A stretch of DNA of 64,000 bases, taken from contig JASMDC010000004.1 of NCBI GenBank assembly GCA_030753015.1, forward strand, positions 84,046-148,045, written 5' to 3'. The notes beneath the pieces are model-generated. The model saw only the letters and a program-made list of their open reading frames with translations, was not told the DNA's origin and searched no databases. This stretch comes from Candidatus Undinarchaeales archaeon (GTDB taxonomy: Archaea > SpSt-1190 > JASMDC01). This document shows, piece after piece, positions 9,214 through 16,339 of the stretch; the stretch's first letter is position 1; each line of letters begins with the position of its first letter. Both the position numbers and the translations under genes were made by a program.

Positions 9214-9909
9214 CTAGAAACCCCCTTCGTATGACTCTTCCTCAATTCTGCCCATGATCGTTCCCTCCGGATAGATGTAGAACACGTGGGGATCGGTCCC
9301 GAGCTCGGGCTTCAGCACGATGGTCGGGTTCTGGCTGATGAGCTTGAAGGCCTCGCTATCGGGATCGGTTAGGTCGCCGAAGACGCGTGCCCTTCCCGTG
9401 CAGTTGTCTACACAGACGGGCTTCAGGCCCTTATCAACCCGGTGGGAGCAGAACGTGCACTTGTTCGCCACGCCATCGATCGGGTTGCGGAAGCGGGCGT
9501 CGTAGGGGCAGGCGACGATGCAGTAGCCGCACCCGACACAGATGTCGTAATCGATGAGCACGATGCCGTCGTCCCTCTTGTGGGCTGCCTTCGTGGGGCA
9601 GACGGAGACGCATGGGGGGTCCTCACAGTGGTTGCACAGGCGGGGAAGGAACTGCCGTGAGACGTTCGGGTACTTGCCTTGCTCCACATCCTTCACCCAT
9701 GCGCGCCATTTACCCTTGGGGACCTCGTACTCGCTCTTGCACGCTATTGTGCAGCTGTGGCACCCGGTGCATTTGCGCAGGTCGATGACCATGCCGTAAC
9801 GCGGTCCGGGGTGTGTGGGATGTCCCGCCAGCGACGATATAGGCACCATCGCTGCCGCGGCGGCGGTTGCGGCGACCGCCTTTACTACGTTCCGTCTCTT
9901 TTCGTCCAA
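9214..9909 (-). CDS. Four-cluster ferredoxin subunit of the Mo reductase (TtrB/PsrB-like)
   Basis: A 231-residue protein carrying 16 cluster-ligating cysteines in the order CTGCHSCTIACK, CNHCEDPPCVSVCP, CVGCGYCIVACP and CTFCSHRVDKG...CVDNCTGRA, plus a twin-arginine-like N terminus (EKRRNVVKAVAATAAAAA). It transfers electrons between the NrfD anchor and the catalytic subunit. Translation probably starts at TTG 9909, because a clean GGAGGG lies six bases upstream. The ATG at 9913 is in another frame. It is the first gene of the reductase operon. Confidence 0.92.
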   Translation of the reverse strand: MDEKRRNVVKAVAATAAAAAMVPISSLAGHPTHPGPRYGMVIDLRKCTGCHSCTIACKSEYEVPKGKWRAWVKDVEQGKYPNVSRQFLPRLCNHCEDPPCVSVCPTKAAHKRDDGIVLIDYDICVGCGYCIVACPYDARFRNPIDGVANKCTFCSHRVDKGLKPVCVDNCTGRARVFGDLTDPDSEAFKLISQNPTIVLKPELGTDPHVFYIYPEGTIMGRIEEESYEGGF

Positions 9910-9972
9910 GCATATCCCTCCAATAACACGGTGATAGCGCCGGGGAGGTGCCCCGGTTTTTTAAAAGTTATC

Positions 9973-10026
9973 ATCGAAACTTTGCATTTTAAAGATTATT
10001 CCGATATAAGTTTCAAAATAGAAACT
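9973..10026. promoter_or_regulatory. Repeated GAAACT/AGTTTC sites upstream of the Mo reductase operon
   Basis: A perfect inverted repeat AGTTTC-AAAATA-GAAACT spans 10009-10026, and a further CGAAACTTTG lies at about 9975-9984. A minus-strand TATA-like CTTTTAAAAAA at about 9958-9967 follows. Three half-sites so close to the promoter suggest a dedicated regulator. The 9910-10125 gap contains no gene. Confidence 0.45.
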
Positions 10027-10125
10027 CTCTCTTCGATTGAACGTTTATTTTGTCCTATCTATACCCATTATATCCTTCAGTTCATAGGTTTCAGACCATA
10101 ATTATAACAGGGGGATAATCTGCCC

Positions 10126-10327
10126 TCATATCACGATCATGTACTTCATCGTAAAGACCTCGACGAGGACGAGAAATGACGCGAGCTGGAATACAGGAAC
10201 GGGCTTCTCTCCACCAAGGAACGCGAGGATGGCGAGCGGGATGATCGATCCCAGAACGATATTGATCCAGATGAACTGGGTGCTCATGGCGCCCTCCGTG
10301 AGGAGTTTTACGGTTTCATCCCCATTA
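10126..10327 (-). pseudogene. C-terminal fragment of a second NrfD-type anchor
   Basis: About 67 codons read as ETVKLLTEGAMSTQF...PLAILAFLGGEKPV...VFTMKYMIVI. They align closely with the last third of the intact NrfD at 8187-9212 (AKLLTEGSMST, PLAILVFIGGES, VFAMKYVLII). An in-frame TAG lies just upstream, at about 10350, and no start or N-terminal part exists. This looks like the remains of a duplicated respiratory operon, now truncated against nrdG. Confidence 0.8.
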
Positions 10328-10362
10328 TCTGGGCGGGGCCATGGCCACTTCTACCACACGTC

Positions 10363-11055
10363 CTACCTTATCTGGCACGATGCCACATATCCCCCCACGA
10401 CCTCCTTCATGACCCGCAGCTCATCCTCGCCGGGGCTCCTCGCGTCCATGAGGTCCGGATCGAGGAGCTTCGATGAAGGGCGGAATCCCTGGAGGAAGAA
10501 TCGTCGGGCCCCGCGGACCATGGCCCCCACTTCCATGAGGTCCCCCTCCTTGAGCTGGGACCCGACGACGGTGGTCCTGAACTCGTGGTCGATCCCCGAA
10601 TCGATGATCGTGGCGATGCTTCGAAGGACCCGGTCCTTGTCGATCCTTTTCCGGACGATCGATCCGTACCTGTCCAGGGGCCCTTTCACGTCCATGGCGA
10701 CATAGTCGACGAGCCCGGAGCTTATCACCCTCGCGAGCCTGTCCGGGAAGCTGCCGTTGGTGTCCAGCTTAACGAGATAGCCGAGCCTCTTGACCTTGTC
10801 GAGGAAGTCGTCGAGATCACGGTGTAGGAGGGGCTCGCCGCCCGTGACGGTGACGGCGTCGAGCTTCCCTCTTCGCTCTCCCAGGAAGGACAGGACTTCC
10901 GCTTCCGGGATGGGAGCGTGGAACCGTTCCGGGTCCACGAGCTCGGGATTGTGGCAATAACCGCATCTCAGATTGCACCCCTGGGTGAAAACGACGGCCG
11001 AGAGCTTGCCAGGGTACTCTATCAGCGAGAACCTCTGGAGGCCGGCGATCTTCAT
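10363..11055 (-). CDS. nrdG: Anaerobic ribonucleotide reductase activating radical SAM protein
   Basis: A 230-residue radical SAM enzyme with the CNLRCGYCHNPELV cluster motif at about residues 28-35 and the glycine-rich TVTGGEPLL SAM site. It generates the glycyl radical on NrdD. The start is ATG 11055, just before the nrdD stop at 11058; a longer upstream frame only overlaps nrdD out of frame. The form (IEYPGKLSAVVFTQGCN) is the NrdG2-like variant common in archaea. Confidence 0.92.
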   Translation of the reverse strand: MKIAGLQRFSLIEYPGKLSAVVFTQGCNLRCGYCHNPELVDPERFHAPIPEAEVLSFLGERRGKLDAVTVTGGEPLLHRDLDDFLDKVKRLGYLVKLDTNGSFPDRLARVISSGLVDYVAMDVKGPLDRYGSIVRKRIDKDRVLRSIATIIDSGIDHEFRTTVVGSQLKEGDLMEVGAMVRGARRFFLQGFRPSSKLLDPDLMDARSPGEDELRVMKEVVGGYVASCQIR

Positions 11056-11057
11056 GG

Positions 11058-13163
11058 TCACCCCTCCACGGCATACACGGTCCTCGTCCCGAACTCGGCT
11101 TTCTTTCCCTTGTTCCACTGACTCGTGGGCCTCAGGTACCCCACCACCCTCGAGAAGACCTCCGCTCTGCGCCCGCAGGTGGGACAAGTCTCATGCTCGC
11201 CTGCAAGATAGCCATGAGTGGGGCAGACGCTGAAAGTCGGGGTGAAGGTAATATAGGGTAGGCGGTAGTTCTCGCAGAGCCGTCGGACCAGGAGCTTGAC
11301 CGTGTCGGGGCTCAGGGGCATTTCACCTGCGAAGACGTGCAGGACCGTCCCCCCGGTGTACCGTGTCTGGAACTCGTCCTGCAGATCGAACGCCTCGAAC
11401 ACGTCGTCGGTGAAGTTCACGGGCAGGTGTGTGGAGTTGGTATAGAACGGCTCGGCCCCTTGGCCGTGGTGTTCCTCGTTGGCGCATATGATGGCGGGAT
11501 GCTTCTCCTTGTCGGCCTTGGCAAGCCTGTAGGACGCTCCCTCCGCAGGGGTGGCCTCGAGGTTGTAGTTGTTCCCCGTCTCCTCCTGGAACGTCACGAG
11601 CTTCTCCCTCATTGCGTCAAGGACCTTGAGCGTGAAGGCATGCCCGCGCTCGCTTGCGATGTTTTCTCCGAACAGGTTCAAGCAGGCCTCGTTCATCCCA
11701 ATGAGACCGATCGTCGAGAAGTGGTTCTTCCAGTATTCACCGAACCTTTCTTTGATATGGTCGAGGTAATGCTTCGTATATGGATAGAGGTCGTTCTCCG
11801 TGAACTTCTCCAGCGCCTTCCTCTTTATCTCAAGGCTCTCCCTGGCCAGGACCATCAGTGCGTCAAGGCGCTCCATGAACCCGTTCTCGTCATCGGCGAG
11901 AAAGCCGATCCTCGGCATGTTCAACGTGACCACACCGATGGAGCCTGTCAGTGGATTGGCGCCGAAGAGCGCGCCTCCCCTCTTCTCCAGGACCCGGTTG
12001 TCCAGTCGTAGCCGGCAGCACATCGAGCGGGCGTCCTCGGGACTCATATCGGAATTGATGAAGTTGGAGAAGTAGGGCACCCCGTACTTTGCCGTCATCT
12101 CCCACAATCCCTCCAACCGGGGATTTTCCCAGTCGAAATCCTTGGTGATGTTGTAGGTCGGGATCGGGAAGGTGAACACCCTCCCCTTGGCGTCCCCTTC
12201 CATCATCACTTCGAAGAGCGCTCTGTTGAAGATGTCCATCTCCTCTTGGAACTCCCGATAGGGCTCACTCTGCATGACGCCGCCGATAATGACGCCTTGA
12301 TCGGAATAGGCGCTCGGCACCGTCAGGTCCAGGGAAAGGTTCGTGAAAGGCGTCTGGAAACCCACTCTCGTGGGAACGTTCACGTTGAAGACGAACTCTT
12401 GGAGGCACTGCTTGACCTCTTTATAATTCAGCCCATCGTACCGTATGAAGGGGGCCAGGAGGGTGTCGAAATTGGATAGTGCCTGTGCACCAGCGGCCTC
12501 ACCTTGCAGCGTGTAGAAGAAGTTGACCACCTGTCCGAGAGCACTGCGAAAATGTCTAGCCGGATCGCTCTCCACCTTCCCCGGAACACCCCTGAATCCT
12601 TCCATCAGCAGTTGATGGAGGTCCCAGCCGACGCAGTAGACGGAGATGGTATTGAGATCATGGATGTGAAGGTCGCCGTTCACATGGGCCGCTCTCACCT
12701 CCGGCGGGTAGATGCTGTTCAACCAGTAGACCTTGCTGACCTCCGAGGATATGTAATTGTTCAATCCCTGCAATGAGAAGGCCATGTTGCTGTTCTCGTT
12801 GACCTTCCAATCGTTCAGCTCGAGATACTGGTCCACGAGGTCAACTCCTGCCTTCTCTGCGATCTCCCGCATCCGTGCATGTTGCTCTCGGTACAGGATG
12901 TACGCTTTGGCCGTCATGCGGTAGGGGGATGACAGCAGCACCTCCTCGACGACGTCCTGCACCTCTTCCACCGTCGGGACCTTGTGGGTGATCACCTGCT
13001 GGACAAGGCTCAGGACCTTCAGCGTAAGCCGCTTGGCGACCACCTCGTCGAACTCGCCCGTGGCCTCCCCGGCCCGCCGGATGGCGACCGTTATCTTTGC
13101 AGGATCGAACTTCCGGATCTTCCCGTCCCTCTTCCTAATTCTCTTGAATACATGGGGGGCCAT
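11058..13163 (-). CDS. nrdD: Anaerobic (class III) ribonucleoside-triphosphate reductase
   Basis: A 701-residue class III RNR. Residues 1-90 form an ATP-cone (RKRDGKIRKFDPAKI). The C terminus carries a zinc site (CPTHGYL...CPTCGRR) and the glycyl-radical segment RVVGYLRPTSQWN. It makes dNTPs from NTPs without oxygen, supporting an anaerobic lifestyle. It is followed at once by its activase nrdG. A TATA-like sequence (minus strand, about 13270) sits roughly 100 bases upstream of the start. Confidence 0.96.
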   Translation of the reverse strand: MAPHVFKRIRKRDGKIRKFDPAKITVAIRRAGEATGEFDEVVAKRLTLKVLSLVQQVITHKVPTVEEVQDVVEEVLLSSPYRMTAKAYILYREQHARMREIAEKAGVDLVDQYLELNDWKVNENSNMAFSLQGLNNYISSEVSKVYWLNSIYPPEVRAAHVNGDLHIHDLNTISVYCVGWDLHQLLMEGFRGVPGKVESDPARHFRSALGQVVNFFYTLQGEAAGAQALSNFDTLLAPFIRYDGLNYKEVKQCLQEFVFNVNVPTRVGFQTPFTNLSLDLTVPSAYSDQGVIIGGVMQSEPYREFQEEMDIFNRALFEVMMEGDAKGRVFTFPIPTYNITKDFDWENPRLEGLWEMTAKYGVPYFSNFINSDMSPEDARSMCCRLRLDNRVLEKRGGALFGANPLTGSIGVVTLNMPRIGFLADDENGFMERLDALMVLARESLEIKRKALEKFTENDLYPYTKHYLDHIKERFGEYWKNHFSTIGLIGMNEACLNLFGENIASERGHAFTLKVLDAMREKLVTFQEETGNNYNLEATPAEGASYRLAKADKEKHPAIICANEEHHGQGAEPFYTNSTHLPVNFTDDVFEAFDLQDEFQTRYTGGTVLHVFAGEMPLSPDTVKLLVRRLCENYRLPYITFTPTFSVCPTHGYLAGEHETCPTCGRRAEVFSRVVGYLRPTSQWNKGKKAEFGTRTVYAVEG

Positions 13164-13408
13164 TACAATCTTCCTCTAATCCCAAGGAATCGGGGATGAG
13201 TTCCGCCCGGGGGTGGGGGTGGGTGGAAATGTCCTTCTTCGAAGGGGATAAAGATACAATAATTGATTCTTTATATTTCCATGCTTGGGGTTGTTGAGTT
13301 GCCATTCTTCACCTGCGGAAATCGTGTTTGATTGGGCTGCGGGTCATCGGTTTTCAGAGTCTTTATAAACGTCACGGCCGCGTGTTAAGGTATCCCTATT
13401 GATACTAT

Positions 13409-13684
13409 TTATTTAATAGTTATCGGGATTCTGTCGATTTTACATTCCCTGCGGCCGAGGCCGGCTGATTCATGGAGATTTTGATGGAATGGACCGCTCC
13501 CACGTTCCCACTGGGTTTGCAGTGGCCCAGTTAATGTGATCTCCGAGAGCGGCGCCTTTAGAGTCATTACATTGGATTTGAGGTAGATGAAGGCGTCCCA
13601 TGAATCACTCTCAATGAGCGTCGCCTCTTTATTCCACCAGATGAAGGCCCTTGAGCATCCCTCCGGACAATAGTAGGCGGTTCA
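13409..13684 (-). other. Unassigned protein-like open stretch without a start codon
   Basis: About 90 codons on the minus strand are free of stops and read plausibly as protein (CPEGCSRAFIWWNKEA, then DSWDAFIYLKSN). There is no usable ATG/GTG/TTG at the front, and the upstream TGA is at about 13682-13684. A TATA-like element lies just upstream (about 13688-13695). It could be a truncated gene. I do not recognise the family. The rest of 13164-13780 shows only AT-rich promoter-like sequence for nrdD. Confidence 0.3.
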
Positions 13685-13792
13685 ACGTTATATACAAAAG
13701 GAGGGTGGCATGCCGGTACTCAGGTGGATCTCGTACCTTTCGGATTTGGTTCCCCCCCGGGAAACACGATATTCATCCTACCCATGAATTTG

Positions 13793-14092
13793 TGGGCTTT
13801 CTAGATGCTCCGCCACTAGGCTGCAACGGCCAGGGCGGAGCTGGTCGAGGTGGAACCGAGGAACACGTCACGGATGTGCAGCCTGTGCGGGAACATCGTT
13901 CCCAGGGCGCGGATCAGCGCCCATCGGTGCCCGCATTGTGGGTCTGAGGAGCATTAGGACGTGAACGTCGCAGTGAACATTCTCGCAGAAACTAGGGCTG
14001 GACGAGCCCGAAGTCATGCCTGTGGAGATCCTGCCTCTACTCCCTCCCTGAACGCGGGGGCTAGCGGAGTCGACGAAACTGGAACTATACGC
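13793..14092 (+). pseudogene. IS200/IS605 TnpB remnant (C-terminal zinc ribbon and RuvC-III)
   Basis: One frame reads ELVEVEPRNTSRMCSLCGN...HRCPHCGSEEH, then DVNVAVNIL. This is the TnpB zinc ribbon followed by the RuvC-III D-x-N-x-A-x-NIL motif. Three in-frame TAG codons interrupt it (13802, 13817, 13955); the last falls directly before the catalytic-Asp segment. The N-terminal two thirds are missing. TnpB is the RNA-guided nuclease of these elements; this copy should be inactive unless UAG is read through. Confidence 0.82.
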
Positions 14093-14123
14093 GGTTGTCC
14101 GCACGCCCGTGTGGTCACCGCTG

Positions 14124-14158
14124 GAAGCCCGTGGATTTATCCACGGGAGGATGTCACC
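14124..14158 (+). mobile_element. IS200/IS605 right-end hairpin (omegaRNA 3' end)
   Basis: The sequence GAAGCCCGTGG-ATTTAT-CCACGGGAGG (written in parts) forms a 7-bp stem, CCCGTGG (14128-14134) and CCACGGG (14141-14147), ending in AGGATGTCA. This is the typical right end of IS605-family elements lying just after tnpB. In active elements this stretch is also the scaffold of the TnpB guide RNA, and the following bases act as guide. Confidence 0.75.
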
Positions 14159-14264
14159 TACAGTTTGACTTCAACGGCCCTTTGCGTCGGAATTCCTGCA
14201 TCGTATCCTGGCGCTCATGGGATGCCAATGTCGGGAGGCCCGGTCGCCCATGCGACTCCTACCA

Positions 14265-15512
14265 TCATTCCTGCTCGTGTTCGCACACGTCTCTGACGTC
14301 GTCCTGGGACAACGCCCGCCGCAGCTGCGCCGTGAGCACGGGTATCACCTCGTTCACGTCCCCCACGATACCGAAGTCGGTGTGGTCGAAGATGGGGGCC
14401 TCCGGATCGTTGTTGATGGCCACGATGACCTCCGATGTCTGCATGCCCGCCATGTGCTGGACGGCACCGGAGATGCCGCAGGCGATGTAGAGCCGTGGGC
14501 TGACTGTCCTGCCGCTCAGTCCGACCTGATGTGCGTGATCGGTCCAACCCTCGTCCACCAGCGGCCGGCTCACGCCAACCACGCCCCCCAGGAGATCCGC
14601 AAGCTCCCGGAGCATCAACAGTCCCTTCCGGTCACCAAGACCGCGCCCGCCGGCGACGACCACATCGGCGTCGACGATGCTCTCCTCCCGTACACCACAG
14701 ACGATGTCAAGGACACGGATGCGCTCGGTGAGGCCGGACAGGTCGGACACCTGACGCGCGATGTCGCCCTCGTGATGGGGGTTCGACAGCGGCCTGGGGA
14801 AGGTGCGCGGGCGCACGGTGGCCATCTGCGGCCGGCTGTCAGGGCAGACGATGGTGGCCATGACGTTGCCGCCGAAGGCGGGGCGCGTCTGGAGAAGGAG
14901 CCGTCGTCCCTCGTGCTCGCCAATTGCCAGACCGGTGCAGTCGGCCGTCAGTCCCGTTCGCAGTCGCACCGCCAGACGCGGGCCCAGGGATCTACCCAGG
15001 GAGGTGGCGCCGATCAGCAGGATGCTCGGACACACCTCGCCTACGAGCCCGGCCATCGCCGCTGTGAGGGCTTCCACGCGGGGATTGGTGAGGCAAGGGT
15101 CGTCGAGCAGAAGGACGCGGTCGGCCCCCGACATCACCAGGGAGCTGGCCAGTCCTTCATCAACTGGTCCCGGCAGGGCGCACACCAGAGGCTCGGCCAG
15201 CTCGTCGGCCAGCTCCCGGCCCTTGCTCAGGAGCTCGAAGGCAACGTCCCGCACGGCATCACCATCGCGCTCGGCGAATACCATGACACCACATCCTTCG
15301 TCAGGTCCCCGGCGCGGGACGGCCTCGCGAAGGATGAGCGCCACCTCGGGACAGGCTTTGATGCACGCACCGCACAGGCGGCAGCTATCGTCGATGACGG
15401 GGTACGGATCCAGCAAGACCGAGCCGAAGGGGCAGACGTCGCGACACACGCCGCATCGCGAGCACCGGTCGCGGTCCAGATCGATGGCGCCCTGATCCCT
15501 TTTGCCGCTCAT
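14265..15512 (-). CDS. etfA: Electron transfer flavoprotein alpha subunit with N-terminal 2[4Fe-4S] ferredoxin
   Basis: A 415-residue protein. Residues 10-60 carry two cluster motifs, CSRCGVCRDVCP and CRLCGACIKACP. The FixB/EtfA body follows, ending in the FAD-binding signature LYIACGISGAVQHMAGM and VAINNDPEAPIFDHTDFGIVGD. ETF accepts or donates electrons with partner flavoenzymes; ferredoxin-fused alpha subunits occur in anaerobes, sometimes in bifurcating complexes. Its ATG overlaps the etfB stop (ATGA). Being last in an operon with glutamate-synthase genes suggests that it feeds that enzyme. Confidence 0.92.
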   Translation of the reverse strand: MSGKRDQGAIDLDRDRCSRCGVCRDVCPFGSVLLDPYPVIDDSCRLCGACIKACPEVALILREAVPRRGPDEGCGVMVFAERDGDAVRDVAFELLSKGRELADELAEPLVCALPGPVDEGLASSLVMSGADRVLLLDDPCLTNPRVEALTAAMAGLVGEVCPSILLIGATSLGRSLGPRLAVRLRTGLTADCTGLAIGEHEGRRLLLQTRPAFGGNVMATIVCPDSRPQMATVRPRTFPRPLSNPHHEGDIARQVSDLSGLTERIRVLDIVCGVREESIVDADVVVAGGRGLGDRKGLLMLRELADLLGGVVGVSRPLVDEGWTDHAHQVGLSGRTVSPRLYIACGISGAVQHMAGMQTSEVIVAINNDPEAPIFDHTDFGIVGDVNEVIPVLTAQLRRALSQDDVRDVCEHEQE

Positions 15513-16339
15513 AGGCCGCCATCCCCTACGATGCGCTGTTCGAGGAGCACCTGGACGAGCCCGGAGACCGCGTCCTCGGGATCCCCGTCGAACACCCTGC
15601 CCCGTGCCCGCTTCGGCGGCGGGAACACACGTACTACGCGGGTCGGTGAGCCCGCGAGGCCCAGGCGCCGGATGTCCACGTCGAGGTCCTTGGCCGTCAG
15701 TACCTTGAAGGATCGCTCCCGGGCCGCCATCCATTGTTCGAGGTCGGGCATCCGCGGCTCATTGATCCCCTTGACGACGGTGACGAGGCAGGGGAGGTCC
15801 ACCACGAGCGTCTCGACCCGAAGGTCCAGCTCCCGCTCCACGGTGAGCGCCCCTTCATCCGGCCCCGAGACGGACGTGACATAGCACACGTGGGGTATCG
15901 CCAGGAGCTCGGCCAGTCCCGGCCCCACCTGACCAGTGTCCCCGTCGGTCGTCTTGGTACCGCAGAGGATCAGGTCGAACCGGCCGCACGCCGCCACACC
16001 TCGGGCGAGCGTGTAGGATGTAGCGAGGGTGTCAGCGCCGGCGAAGGCCCGGTCGGAGAGGAGCACAGCGCGATCGCAGCCTAGGGCCAGCGCGTACCGT
16101 AGAGCGTGCTCTGCCTGGGGCGGGCCCATGCTCAGCGCGGTCACCTCAGCGCTGCACCCCGTGGCCGCCAACCGCCCGCGTATGCGCACCGCTTCCTCGA
16201 GTGCATAGAGGTCGAAAGGGTTGAGCTGCGAGGCGACACCGGTGCGCTTCAGCGTCCCCGTCCCCTCGTCGGTCTCCACCGTCTCGGAGGCCGGCACCTG
16301 CTTGACACAGACAATGATGGAGAACGTATCGCCGGTCAC
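15509..16339 (-). CDS. etfB: Electron transfer flavoprotein beta subunit
   Basis: A 276-residue FixA/EtfB protein: IIVCVKQVPASE at the N terminus, NPFDLYALEEAVRI, LSMGPPQAEHALRYALALGCDRA and the DGDTGQVGPGLAELL AMP/FAD-contact loop. The start is GTG 16339, overlapping the upstream stop as GTGA, with a GGTG site before it. It forms a heterodimer with the EtfA encoded downstream. The operon position suggests an electron carrier dedicated to the glutamate-synthase-like proteins. Confidence 0.92.
   Translation of the reverse strand: MTGDTFSIIVCVKQVPASETVETDEGTGTLKRTGVASQLNPFDLYALEEAVRIRGRLAATGCSAEVTALSMGPPQAEHALRYALALGCDRAVLLSDRAFAGADTLATSYTLARGVAACGRFDLILCGTKTTDGDTGQVGPGLAELLAIPHVCYVTSVSGPDEGALTVERELDLRVETLVVDLPCLVTVVKGINEPRMPDLEQWMAARERSFKVLTAKDLDVDIRRLGLAGSPTRVVRVFPPPKRARGRVFDGDPEDAVSGLVQVLLEQRIVGDGGL

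Noticed and set aside
13710..13787. ATG with a strong AGGAGGGTGG site and nearby TATA-like element on the plus strand
   Set aside because: The frame is only 25 codons, the TATA spacing is wrong, and it does not read as a TnpB N terminus.
13164..14264. Possible CRISPR or other short repeat array in the longest gene-free region
   Set aside because: No regularly spaced repeats are present; the only structured element is the IS605 right-end hairpin.
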